Assembly (NCBI RefSeq): GCF_032854445.1
Contig: NC_088305.1
Span: forward strand, 23,483,901 to 23,547,900
DNA length: 64,000 nucleotides
Reading direction: 5' to 3'
From: Liolophura sinensis
Taxonomy: Eukaryota > Mollusca > Polyplacophora > Chitonida > Chitonidae
Both the position numbers and the translations under genes were made by a program. A model generated the notes under the pieces. It ran no database searches. It saw nothing but the letters and a program-made list of their open reading frames with translations, and was not told the origin of the DNA. Below are positions 23,261-36,400 of the stretch, piece after piece; within the stretch, counting starts at the first letter, position 1; every line of letters begins with the position of its first letter.

Positions 23261-24985
23261 GTCACTTCACGATCGTCTCTCCTATTTTGATCACTTCATG
23301 ACCATCTCTGCTATGCTTTTAGATCATTTCACGACTATCTCTCCTTAGCTGTTTAGTCACTTCACGACTAGGTCACTCCATGATCATCTCTCGTATGCTG
23401 TTAGATCCCTTCACAATCATGTATCCTATGCCCTTAGTTAACCTCACGACCATGTCTCTTCTATGCTGTTAGATCTCTTCACGATCATGTCTCCTATCTT
23501 GGTGGATCACTTTACGACCATCTCTCCTATGTTGTTAGATCACTTCACGACCATCTCCTCTATTGTGTTAGATCTTTTTACGACCATCTCTCCTGTTGCT
23601 AGATCACTTCACGGTTATCTCTCCGATGCTGTTACATCGCTTCACGACCATCTGTCCTATGTTGTTAGGTCAATTCACGATCATGTCCCTTATGCTGTTA
23701 GATCGCAGCGCTACCATCCGTGTTATGCTGTTAGATCTTTTTACGAACATGTCTGCTATGCTGTTGGATCACTTCAAGACCATTAGGTAATTTGACGACT
23801 GTCTCTGTTATTCGACACTATCTCTAACAACCTCATATTGTCAGGCCATGTCTCTTATGCTGTTAAACACGACGATATCTTCCATGTTGTTAGGCCACTT
23901 AAGACCTTATCTCCTAATACTACTGCATCTTTTTTGTTGTTAGACCAACTGGCGACCGTCTCATGCTAATAGATCACTTCACGACTATCTCTTCTATGTT
24001 ATTTGATCACTTCCCTACCGGCTCTCAAATGTTATTAGGCCACTTTACGACTACTTTTCCTGTGCTCTTAAATCACTTCACGGCAACTTCTCTTATTCTC
24101 TAATGTCCCTTCACGATTATCTCTACTGAGTTGTTCGGTCCCTTCACGAACATTTCTCCTGTGTCGTTAGGCCACTTCACGATCATCTCTCCTGTGTTGA
24201 TCACTTCACGAAAATCTTTCCTATCCTGTTAGATCACTTGACGACCATCTCTCCTATGTTGTTAGATCACTTGACGACCATCTCTCCTATGTTGCTGCAT
24301 CATTTAAGGTCGTCTCTCTTATAATGTTAGATCACTTAACGACCAATGGGTAATTTCAAGACGATCTCTGTCATGCTGTTATATCACTTCATCCCTATCT
24401 CTCCTATGTTGTTAGGCCACTTTACGATCATGTCTCTTATGCTGTTTAGTTGGTGGAGCGTCCGCTTCGGGAACGGTATATCCAGGGTCAACCCTGGAAC
24501 GAGTCACACCTAAGACCTTAAAAGAGGAAGTTGTACCTTCGTCGCTTGGCGTTCAGCATGACGGGGATAGTGCACAACCATGTCTCTTATGATGTTAGGT
24601 CACTCAACTTCCTTCTGTCCAGTATTGTTAGGTCACTTCACGACCATCTCTCCTATGTTGTTAGGCCACTTCACGACCATGTCTCCTATGCTGCTAGGCA
24701 ACTTCACGACGATCTGCTTTGCTGTTAGATCATTTCAACACTATCTCTCCTATGTTGTCAGGTCATCTCACGACCATCTCCCTCATACTGTTAGATCACT
24801 TCACGATCACTCTCCTATGTTGTTACTTCACGACAATCGACCATGTGCTATAAGGTCACTTCAAGAGCATGTCTTCTATGTTGTTTGGCCACTTCACGAC
24901 CGTGTCTCCTAAGCTGTTAGGCCACTTCACGGTCGTATTTTTTGTGCTATTAGGCTAGTTGAGGAGCATGTGTTTCATGTTCTTT
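23261..24985. repeat. 33-bp minisatellite, degenerate part
   Basis: Diverged units of the form CTATGTTGTTAGATCACTTC then ACGACCATCTCTC. A SINE fragment interrupts it at 24446-24574. Confidence 0.9.
24446..24574 (+). mobile_element. Second SINE family, 5' head part only
   Basis: AGTTGGTGGAGCGTCCGCTT (A-box-like) through a B-box-like GGGTCAACCC to GGGGATAGTGCA, then the array resumes. The 3' part is absent, the reverse of normal SINE truncation. Confidence 0.82.
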
Positions 24986-25735
24986 GCTCACTTCACCATT
25001 ATCTCTCCCATGTTTTTAGACTACTTCACCACTATCTCTCCCATGTTATTAGATTACTTCACCACTATCTCTCTCATGTTATTAGATTACTTCACCACTA
25101 TCTCTCCCATGTTATTAGATTACTTCACCACTATCTCTCTCATGTTATTAGATTACTTCACCACTATCTCTCCCATGTTATTAGATTACTTCACCACTAT
25201 CTCTCTCAAGCTATTAGATTACTTCACCACTATCTCTCCCATGTTATTAGATTACTTCACCACTATCTCTCTCATGTTATTAGATTACTTCACCACTATC
25301 TCTCTCATGTTATTAGATTACTTCACCACTATCTCTCCCATGTTATTAGATTACTTTACCACTATCTCTCTCATTTTATTAGATTACTTCACCACTATCT
25401 CTCTCATGTCATTAGATTACTTCAAAACTATCTCTCCCATGTTATTAGATTACTTCACCACTATCTCTCTCATGTTATTAGATTATTTCACCACTATCTC
25501 TCCCATGTTATTAGATTACTTCACCACTATCTCTCTCATGTTATTAGATTACTTCACCACTATCTCTCCCATGTTATTAAATTACTTTACCACTATCTCT
25601 CTCATGTTATTAGATTACTTCACCACTATCTCTCCCATGTTATTAGATTACTTCACCACTATCTCTCCCATGTTATTAGATTACTTCACCACTATCTCTC
25701 ATGTTATTAGATTACTTCACCACTATGTCCTATGT
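24986..25735. repeat. 33-bp minisatellite, homogenised block (about 22 copies)
   Basis: Near-identical units CATGTTATTAGATTACTTCA then CCACTATCTCTCC. TCTCCC and TCTCTC alternate for most of the block, making a 66-bp higher-order unit. The 11-codon period keeps frames open (259 codons). Confidence 0.95.
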
Positions 25736-25871
25736 TAATCGATCACCTGACAACCATGTCTCCTCTGGGTTAGATCACTTCACGGCCCTCTCTCCTGTGT
25801 TGTAAAGCCACTTAGGCCTAAGGACTATTTCTCTTATCTTGAAGTGCAGAAAGGGGGGGGGGGGTGGGGAG

Positions 25872-26070
25872 CTCTGTGACCGAGACGGTTTGCCTGTCAG
25901 TGTGGTGCAATGACCCAGGAGCCTCCCACCATTGCTGTCGGTGTTAAGGTTTGGCAACAACTTGCGGATGGTCGTGAGTTTTTTCCGAACTCCTTGCCCG
26001 GTTTCCTCTAACCATAATGCTCGCAGCCGTAGAATAAGTGAAATATTCTTGAGTACGGTGTAGAACGCCT
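25872..26070 (+). mobile_element. tRNA-type SINE
   Basis: Plus-sense copy: ATGACCCAGGAGCCTCCCAC, then CGGATGGTCGTGAG, CCCGGTTTCCTCTAACCATA and AAGTGAAATATTCTTGAGTA. Confidence 0.85.
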
Positions 26071-26127
26071 ATCATACTATGTCCGAAGGACATCCAGTCT
26101 TCAAACAATACACCCAATTGTTATGCG

Positions 26128-26242
26128 TTCAAGTGCAGCTCATGCCAGTTTCCTCTCCAGTCTGCCAGCAGCCTGTGAATTGCCCTCCTCAGTCCAAGTC
26201 GTTTAAGTCATATACTGATCAATCAAATAAATAAATAAAGTC
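26128..26242 (+). mobile_element. SINE fragment
   Basis: CAGCTCATGCCAGTTTCCTC then TGCCAGCAGCCTGTG, ending in AATCAAATAAATAAATAAAG; the core is deleted. Confidence 0.65.
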
Positions 26243-26654
26243 AACCAATATACACCCTGAACTTGATTTGTGGCTGAAAATGTGTGGACAAGTTCGCCAG
26301 TTACTTACCGTAGTCGGTTGGCGCTGACCAGGAGTGTAATATTCTTAAAACCATGTCAGAACAATAAATAATCTATGATTCTGTCTAGCAAGCAATCTGT
26401 TAATATTGATATCAAGTATAAAAACCTGCATCTCTCAAAATTGATAACACACTGATAATTGGACCATCTCATAACTTTGATCTCACCCAGATGTATTGCC
26501 TTATCCTCGGGGTTATCATGGTGTTTTAAAATGTCATAAAGTCATAAAAAGGTAAAATCATGGAATAATGGTGTAAGTGATATTGGGTCATACATTTCCA
26601 AACCAAATTACCGAATGTGCATGTAAGACAACGGTATTTGTTCAGTTAGTGTCA

Positions 26655-26832
26655 GTCAAGTCAAGGTATAGGTGAGATCAAAGTATAGGTGAGATCGAGG
26701 TATAGGCGAAATCACGGTATATTAGTGAGATCACACTATATTAGTGAGATCACGGTAAATGTAGCATCATAGCATGTCACGGTATAAGATCTCGGTATAT
26801 AAGTGAGATCACGGTATACAAGTGAGATCACA
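26655..26832. repeat. Short tandem repeat, about 20-24 bp
   Basis: Repeats of TATAGGTGAGATCA and TATATTAGTGAGATCACGG. Lies just beyond the gene B polyadenylation signal. Confidence 0.8.
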
Positions 26833-26941
26833 ATTTATTTGAATTTATCGTCTGTGGAAGACAAATCATGTGATAAGTACGCAGCTTCAAAGTGCAAGCT
26901 GAAATTACACCAGTGACACTCAAAACATGGCATTCAGTCGC

Positions 26942-26947
26942 TTTATT
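26942..26947 (-). terminator. Probable polyadenylation signal of gene B
   Basis: AATAAA on the minus strand, about 370 bp downstream of the gene B stop codon. It is the first perfect hexamer I found beyond the last exon. Confidence 0.5.
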
Positions 26948-27315
26948 TCAATAGCATATACAGTAATTATTGCTGCGAACAGCTTAAGAAAGCATGATGT
27001 GGCATTTCTTGTGGACAGTTGTTTAATTTTTTTACCATAATGGTTACATTACCGTTTCCCGCAAAGAAAAGTATTACCAGAAAACATTTCTTATAACAAT
27101 GAACGTGTCAGGGTTTTATGATCTTATACTTTGTGACTTCATTTACTCGAACACCGCGAGTCGGAAAAACGCTTCTCTTACACAGCACCATTCATCAAGT
27201 GGAAATGTTTCTGTACAGCTTTCCTTTAGTCTATATACGAGAATGCAACTTGACGTGTTTCACACATCTTGATCATTCTAATGCGATAGGAAAAACTCGC
27301 AAATCTTGGCCCCAT

Positions 27316-27458
27316 CTAAGATAATGTATGCTTTAAGCATGCCCTTTTCGTGCAACCCACAGTTCCGTCTGAGGTACACCAGCACTTGTTGCATCCATCA
27401 GTGGATTTAAAACTGTCCCCAGGCTTGTACTTCTGTCCGTTATACCAACATCGGGGAC
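27316..27458 (-). CDS. Gene B exon 9: last VWC-like module and stop
   Basis: Encodes PRCWYNGQKYKPGDSF, then GCNKCWCTSDG and CTKRACLKHTLS, then TAG. It closely resembles gene A exon 8 (YKPGDSF...STDGCN) but terminates the protein. Confidence 0.88.
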
Positions 27459-30400
27459 CTGTAATAATAAGGGTAACCGTATACACGTTCTGTAGATTCA
27501 TGCAAATCAACATTTCAGGAAGGAAACAAAAATTTCGCTTGTGATTAAGAAATTATTAGGGAACACTGCACAGGATGTCGTGAAAGCCATGTAATGTTTT
27601 CAGGCATTTTAAAAAAGAAATAAATGGTCCACACAGTGTGCCGTACGACCTTTGTGATGTACCATAAGGTGTAAAGCCGTACCCAGTATGGTTTAGGAAA
27701 TGTTGCGTCGTGTACAGAAGTTTTATCTGGACATCATATTTGTGCGGCCAAAAGTTTCAGCTGCAGTCTTCATATCAATTCTACATATTTGCAAGCAATG
27801 ACGGAGGAGACTCCAGCCAATGTGGTCGTTGTGAGTTCAAATCCTGCTCATGCTGGCTTCCTCTCCGGCCGTACGTGGGAAGGTCTGTCAACAACTTGCG
27901 GATGGTCGTTGGTTTCCCCCCGGGCTCTGCCCGGTTTCCACCCAACATAATGCTGACCGCCGTCGTATAAGTGAAATATTCTTTAGTACAGCGTAAAACA
28001 CCAATTAAATAAATAAATAAATAAATAAATGTGGACATCATCTTTGTGCGGCCAAAAGCATCAGCTGCAGTCTTCATATCAATTCTACATATTTGCAAGA
28101 AATGACCTAGGAGACTCCCACCAATGCGGTCGTTGTGAGTTCAAGCCCCGCTCATGCTGGCTTCCTCTCCAGCCGTGCGCGGGAATGCCTTCCCGCAACC
28201 TGCGGTTGGGTGTTGGTTTCCTCGGGCTTTGCATGGTTTTCTCCCACAATAATCCTGGCCTTCGTCGTATAAGTAAAAAATTCATGAGTACGGCATAAAA
28301 CACCAATCAAATAAATAAACAAAACAAATCATATTTGCAAACTTTGGAAAAGTCTATACACCGTCATCTATTTACTGATGATTATTGATGTTTATCTTCA
28401 CATAACCAAAACTTACAGTATATTTTCGTGCAGCCTACGATATTTCCTGCAGTGCAGAAGCAGGTGTTACAGCTGTAAATGTCAGGGAAACTAGTACCAA
28501 CTGCATGGTAGACACCGCCATAAAAACATCCATCTGAAAACAAAAACATTCCTCCGATCGTCAGTGTAAGATTTCATTACAATTTATTTATTTGTTTACT
28601 TATTTATTTAAAAGACACTTCTTCAAACTTTTAACTCACATTCACTAGTGGCTTTCAGTTCTATGGGTGGAATGAAATCGGTGTGCCGGGGATAAACCTT
28701 TCATCTTTGGCAAGTTGCTGACGTTCTTAGTCACGTGCACATATGCACACCATATCAATGAGAGATGGATTGACTGATTGGTTGATGAATAATTTACTTA
28801 TGTAACGGTGGTCAAGTTTATGAGTGAAGGAATATATGTATTTCTTGTAGTCGAGTGGTCTCCAAGGAAGGTTACAGTGAGCAGATGGCTGAAAGAATAC
28901 ATGTATTTATTGTAGCCATGTGGTCTCCAAAGAAGGCCACAGTGTGTAGATGGGTGAAGTAATACATGTACTTGTTGTAGCCATGTGGTCGCCAAGGAAG
29001 GTTACAGTGAGCAGATGGGTGAAGGTATACATGTACTTGTTGTAGTCATGTGGTCTCCAAGGAAGGTTACAGTGAGCAGATGGGTGAAGGAATACATGTA
29101 TGTGTTGTAGTCATGTGGTCTCCAAAGAAGGCTACAGTGAGCAGATGGGTAAAAGAATACATGTACTTGTTGTTGTCATGTGGTCTCTAAGGAAGGTTAC
29201 AGTGAGCAGATGTGTGAAGAAATACATGTACTTGTTGTAATCATGTGGTCTCCAAAGAAGGCTACAGTGAGCAGATGGGTAAAAGAATACATGTACTTGT
29301 TGTTGTCATGTGGTCTCCAAGGAAGGTTACAGTGAGCAGATGTGTGAAGAAATACATGTACTTGTTGTAGTCTAGTGATCTCAAAGGAAGGCTAAAGTCA
29401 GCAGATGGATGTAAGAATACATGTATTTGTTGTAGCCATGTGACCTCCAAGGAAGGCTACGGTGAGCAGATGGGTAAAGGAATACATGTACTTGCTGGAG
29501 TTATGTGGTCTCCAAAGAAGGCTACAGTGAGCAGATGGGTGAAGGAATACATATACTTGTTGTAGTCCTGTGGTCTCCAAGGATGGTTACAGTGAATAGA
29601 TGGGTGAAGTAAACCATGTACTTGTTGTAGTCATGTGGTCTCAAAGGCAGGTTACAGTGAGCAGATGGGTGAAGAAATACATGTACTTGTTGTAGTCATG
29701 TGGTCTCCAAAGAAGGCTACAGTGAGCAGATGGGTAAAAGAATACATGTACTTGTTGTTGTCATGTGGTCTCCAAGGAAGGTTACAGTGAGCAGATGTGT
29801 GAAGAAATACATGTACTTGTTGTAGTCTTGTGATCTCAAAGGAAGGCTAAAGTCAGCAGATGGATGTAAGAATACATGTATTTGTTGTAGCCATGTGACC
29901 TCCAAGGAAGGCTACGGTGAGCAGATGGGTAAAGGAATACATGTACTTGCTGGAGTTATGTGGTCTCCAAAGAAGGCTACAGTGAGCAGATGGGTGAAGG
30001 AATACATATACTTGTTGTAGTCCTGTGGTCTCCAAGGATGGTTACAGTGAATAGATGGGTGAAGTAAACCATGTACTTGTTGTAGTCATGTGGTCTCAAA
30101 GGCAGGTTACAGTGAGCAGATGGGTGAAGAAATATATGTACTTGTTGTAGTTATGTGATCTCCAATGAAGGCTACAGTGAGCAGATGGTTGAAGGACTAC
30201 ATGTATTTGTTGTAGCCATGTGACCTCCAAGGAAGGTTACAGTGAGCAGATGGGTGAAGGATTACATGTATCTGTTTTAGTCATGTGACATCCAAGGAAG
30301 GCTACAGTGAGCAGATAGGTGAAGAAATACATGTATTTGTTGTAGTCATGTGACCTCCATGGAAGGCTACAGTGAGCAGATGGTTGGAGGATTACATGTA

Positions 30401-33400
30401 CCTGTTTTAGTCATGTGACCTCCAAGGAAGGCTACAGTCAGCATATGGGTGTAGGAATACATGTATTTGTAGTAGCCATGGGACCTCCAAGGAAGACTAC
30501 AGTGAGTAGATGGGTGAAGAAATACATGTACTTGTTGTAGTCACGTGGTCTCCGAGGAAGGTTACAGTGAGCAGATGGGTGAAGGAATACATGTACTTGT
30601 TGTAGCCATGGGACCTCCAAGGAAGATTACAGTGAGCAGATGGGTGAAGGAACACATGTACATGCCCCAAGGGCGATGTGCACAGCATTTCTTGTTAGGA
30701 CCTCATGAACAATGGAAGTTACACAGCATGAGTACTTGTACGATGTTAATTATATATGAACTAAAACGGACATTTATTACTGATACACATTTAAATTATT
30801 CCCGGACATCAAAATCTGACTAAACGTGTCCGACTCGACATCGGGAGACCGCATGATCAAACTTGAGTCGGGTCACAGCACAGACTTTATAAATAGTACT
30901 TGTTGTTGCCACGCTTGGCACTCAGAACTGGGAAGTTAGAGCAAGGAAACGGGAGTGTTTGGCCCAGTGTCAGTATAATGTGACTGGGTCAGGTGTTCTG
31001 TGCGGTGTCCATTTTGACCTGGATTCACTTTGTCACAAGAAGACACTGTATATGTACTCACACCTATCAGTCAATCTTATTTGTCACAAAGATACATGAA
31101 CAAATTCTGCATTTTTTTTATTTTGCTTTTTTTATTTTGTTGTTGTTGTTGTTGTTTTGTTGTTGTTGTTGTTTGTTTTTTGCAAAGTCTTGGCCCTGCT
31201 ACTTCAATTAAACTACCCATTAGTGATATAGATAAAACTTAAAATATTATCAAAACAAAGACTTACCGGGTTTACACTCAGCATTACATCCCCCGCAATA
31301 ATTGGCTCTGTGGAGAAACATAGTTGCAAAATGTGAAAGCAGTTTGAGACAGAAGATGTGTTGAAAACATTCCAGCGACGAAAGTTTTGTCCGTTTAAGA
31401 AATACTGACTCTTTGTCCAGTCATTGATATTGATTTTAGACCAGTAAATTTGAAATAGTTGAAATTTTAGACCAAGACGCTGCAGGCGTCCGGGGTCTAA
31501 ATATCTATTCTGCTATACCTACTTTAAACTTTTACATATTTATTCCACACAAAAGTGACGCAAACGAAGGGCAAATTACACAACCATCCTCCCCCTTGTT
31601 GCTGCTGTCTCTCGCCCACTGTCAACACCTGTTCGAGAGCGTTATGGAAAGGTCAATACACACACAAAACAGAGGAGGTGAAGTTTGTGTTGGCAGCAAA
31701 TCATTTTGTCTTTATGTGTTTCTTTAATTCTTAATCAGCTATTTGATACATATAGATTACCATCAGAAATAAATGTTGTCTTATTTTTGAACTGGCGTAA
31801 GTTTGTTGTCATCTGGATTAAAGCATTTCATGGCCTGAACACCTGTCAACCCCTGGTGTGAAATGGTGTCGTCCAAGGTGGAGTGTTGTGACGGAGGTAT
31901 GTTCCGAAGCGTGCATCTCCGATTTTAGGCCCGTTAAAGTTCAACGTAGCATGTAGTAGAGAAATCCCAAGCAAAATAAAATTTGGATTTTGCATAAAAA
32001 CTCCCCTTTTTTGATTTTTTAAAATTTGGTGTTTTAGGACATACGTAAGAATATTTTCTTTTATTGCGGGCAGCATTATGGTGGGAGGAAACCGGGCAGA
32101 GCCTGGTAAAAGCCCACGACCATCCGAAGGTTCCACGCATTAATGCTTTTGTAAAGATAACTTAATACTTTCTATCTACACTGATACACATTAACACACG
32201 ATACAGTCTTTTATATTTTATATAATATTTTTGTAATGTGCAGAAAAACTCAATTACTTACACGCATGTTGTCCCAGCTGGGCATTTGACACTCCAACAC
32301 GGATCCACAAAGCAGTTGACACGAGGCTTGTCAGGGGGACAATCTGAGATTGCATGTTCAAGAAAAAACAAGGAACAGAACTGACTTCCTCTACAAACAA
32401 TCTTGAGCTTATTAAGAGGCGGGTTTGGAACATTTCAACTGAGTGGCGTCTTTCTGGATGCACCATTAGGCTTGCATCCTTCGGTTGGCTTTACATTAGC
32501 TATAATTTAGGAGAAAACTTGAATTATTTGATGGGTCCTTGACGTCATAATCAAGAATTGTCCTCTTACATATGTGCTACAAAGGTCAGATTTATAAGTG
32601 GATGGAACCGCACTGCCCCGAAGTAACAGTCCTGATAGTGGAAAAAGAACCCAGTGAATAAATGAATACTGTATAACATGAGTTATTCACTGACTTCATT
32701 GTTTGCCGCGGGTCATTTATCCTACGTACCCACCGGTATGCTAGCGAATCACAGGTGTTCAGGTGACGAGTAACGGGTGTTCAAGTGACGCACTAATTTC
32801 GCAGACTCCACTGGCAATACACCACTGGATGCTTCACTAATCGGGATTTGAAATCTGATTTCTACGTCCGAAGTGTAGCTCTCTACCATCTGAGCAATTG
32901 GTTACTCCTCGCTGGCTATTATTGCTATAATAGCGTCCTTTGTTTCAACCAATTAAAACAACTAAAGATAAACTTTTTTTTCATTTTCAGTATAGCGGAT
33001 TAAATTTCACGAGCTACTGGATTTATTTTTTCAAGGAAATTTGCTACTTGTAATAATCAGAAATATCCATTAAAGCTTCTAAGTGCGTTGTTTCATGTAT
33101 CTGCACAAAATCATTTACTTTTTTTGGCCTGTAGGATTTCTTCAGTAAAATGTTGAGAGTAAAAGCCGTGTTGAGAAATATCATTTTTCCTTGCGTTCCT
33201 CAAAAGATCAAGCTCTGCTGATAAAAAGTTTTATAAACACAGAAATTTGCAGCATTCTTTCAGGCTAACGTACGTTAAGCTATTGGGTACCTCTAAACCC
33301 TGTTCGAAAAACTTACTAAATTGGTTTATGCGAAACTAAATGACAATACAAAATAAAAGTGTGCGGCAAACCTATGTAGATTGTCACGGTCCCGTGTGAA

Positions 33401-36400
33401 ACGGACAACATCTGAAGACCTTCATATAAGACCACATCAATATCGCAAATCTATTAGTGAAATACATAGTTTCACAAGCCTATACATGTGCGTCGCATAC
33501 GTATTAATTACGGTGAATTTCAATATTTACAAAAATTCGTCCAACTTTAGTCGCTAGAACGGCGATTTCATGAAACCAGTGACTGTTGCCAAACAATGAA
33601 ACCACTGTGTAAGTCAGTTACCGCCTTTGGTTTCGGTGTCCAAATTAGATAATCGCCCAGATAATAACTTCAGGCTGTAACTGTAACATACGTGCAGAAA
33701 CCTTCGTTTCTAGAGACAGTCAATTGTTCGAAAGTATGTGTGCTTAGTTAAGTTAAGGAGTCAGTTTTGGAAGGATTCAGTGAATTTGTACACACATGTA
33801 CCGAATGACCCAGCAGCCTCTCACTAATGCCGTCGCTGTGAGTTCAAGTCCAGCTTCGGCCTAAAACACTTCTAAATAACTGAATATGTATATGCTCCGA
33901 AAGTAGTCGAAGTAAACTTATAGAATATAGAATTAATTAATGGACTCGATTTTGTGTTACCTACCTGGGGCAATTTTAGCAACAGACTCTGCCCCAGCGT
34001 CTGGAAAAAAGATAAAACACGACAGTTAGCCGGGAAAAACCCGACACGACTAACATACTGATTCTCAATTACTCATTTAGAACATATCTTGCGTCCTTCC
34101 ATCATCATTGGAAACTGTCGACTGCTACTCTTTGTATGAAGCCCTGTTAAGCCCTTACTTTACTTTCTTAATTCTTTGGCCGTTTTGTTGAACCTTGATT
34201 TGTAAACTGAGCTTGCTATTATTGACCTAGAACGTTCATTTTGGTTGACGGTTGGTATATGAATGTCTTTTTCGACGCATACATTATCATGCACTACTTG
34301 TGTATCAAGGTTAAGGTTAGTCAACAATACTGGAGACCTGTGGCTAAAACAGCCAACAGCTTTATGAACTACTGTAACAAACAGAGGATGTCATGAAGTA
34401 GAGGAAATCAAGAAAGCGTTTAACCAAAATAATTTCTTCATCCTGAATATTATTAGAGAACACAAACAAGGAGTCGATTAGACGAATGTCATTTCCGACA
34501 ATCATATGCAACTCTTAGACCCTGAAGGAGTCTTCCAAGCCTAAAACAACGTAAAACACCATTTCCATGGAATAATAATGAAATATAAATAACAAATAAG
34601 GCTAAATTTAATACATATTAAAGAAGGCATCATCAGCTTTTACTGATGAAGAAAACACAGTCGATATTCTAGTCATACCATTTTCATTAACATTACCAAC
34701 CTGTAAGCCATGAAAAATTTCCAGGGAGAATATAAATATTTGAATATAAGTCGTTTTTATTGCAGCTCTTAAAAGCACCATGTTGATGTAATAAACACGA
34801 ATGTTTATATAACCTATAACCCCGTGTTAAGCACGGAAACATGGCAATAAACCTTTCCGAACTGTCAGTCAAGACAACGCAACTGACCAATCATAAGCAG
34901 TATTGTTGTAAATAGGTCAACCGGATGCTCAACAAATCGGTAAAAATGTTCAATCTTTCTGTGACGTCATGACGTCTCAACTTCTTACACCGGGAGTGGA
35001 TTAAAGTGTACTGTTGTCACGAGGCGGAATGGCGGGACATTGGATGTGTTGGATCCATCCAATATGAGACAGCGCTCGGCTGTTAAAAAGCGTACTAAAA
35101 GTTAACACTGAGCAGGTGAAGGATTACATGTACTTCTTTTAGTCATGTGGTCTCCAAGGAAGGTTATAGTGAGGAGATGGTTGAAGGAATAAATGTACTT
35201 GTTGTAGCCATGTGACCTCCAAGGAAGGTTGCAGTGAGCAGATGGGTGAAGGAATACATGTACTTGTTGTAGTCATGTGGTCTCCAAGGAAGGTTACATT
35301 GAGCAGATGGGTGAAGGAATACATGTACTTGTTGTAGCCATGTGACCTCCAAGGAAGGTTACAGTCAGCAGATGGGTGAAGTATTACATGTGCATGTTGT
35401 AGTCATGTGGTCTCCAAGGAATGTTACAGTGAGTAGATAGGTAAAGTATTCATTTATTTATTTGTTTGGTGTTTTACGCCGTACTCGAGATTTTTTCACT
35501 TGTACGACGGCAGCCAGCATTATGGTAGGAGGAAACCGGGCAGAGCCTGGGTAAAACCCACAACCATTCGCAGGTTGCTGGGAGACCTGCTCACGTACGG
35601 AATGGGTAAAGGAATACATGTACTTGTTGTAGTCATGTGACCTCTAAGGAAGCTCACAGTGAGCAGATGGGTGAAAGGATACATGTACTTGTTGTAGTCA
35701 TGTGGTCTCCATGGAAGGTTACAGTGAGCAGATGGGCGAAGGAATACATGTACTTGTTGTAGTCATGTGGTCTCCAAGGAAGGTTACAGTGACCAGATGG
35801 GTGAAGGAATACATGTACTTGTTGCGGTCATGTGGTCTCCAAGGAAGGTTACAGTGAGCAGATGGGTGTAGAAATACATCTATGTGTTGAAGTCAAGTGG
35901 TCTCCAAGCAAGGCTACAGTGAACAGATGGGTAAAGGAATACATGTACTTGTTGTAGGCACGTGGTCTCCAAGGAAGGTTACAGTGAGCAGATTTGTAAA
36001 AAAAACACATGTACTTGTTGTAGTCATGTGGTCTCCAAGGAAGGCTACAGTGAACAGATGGGTAAAGGAATACATGTACTTGTTGTAGTCATGTGGTCTC
36101 CAAGGAAGGCTACAGTCAGCAGATGGGTGTAGGAATACATGTATTTGATGAGGCGTTTTGACCTCCAAGGAAGACTACAGTGAACAGATGGGTAAAGGAA
36201 TACATGTACTTGTTGTAGTCACGTGGTCTCCAAGGAAGGTTACAGTCAGCAGATTTGTAAAAAGACACATGTACTTGTTGTAGTCATGTGGTCTCCAAGA
36301 AAGGTTACAGTGAGCAGATGGGTGAAGGATTACATGTACTTGTTGTAGTAATGTGGTCTCCAAGGAAGGCTACATTGAACAGATTGGTGAAGAAATAAAT

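Larger units (their letters stand above)
31139..35105. repeat. Gene B module duplication, left copy
   Basis: About 4 kb matching 37705-42094, from a (TTG)n tract to ACTAAAAGTTAA. It contains exons 5-7 of gene B. Relative to the right copy it lacks a 347-bp SINE and has lost 122 bp inside another SINE. Confidence 0.93.

Noticed and set aside
24959-25738. 259-codon open frame with an 11-residue repeat
   Set aside because: Product of the 33-bp repeat; a second frame is open over the same stretch and no gene-like start, splice or domain context exists.
28795-30660. CRISPR-like regular repeats
   Set aside because: Units are contiguous, with no unique spacers, in a eukaryotic intron.
32840-32916. 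Possible tRNA gene
   Set aside because: A and B boxes are present but the stems do not form a cloverleaf; it fits a SINE head better and is duplicated with the module.
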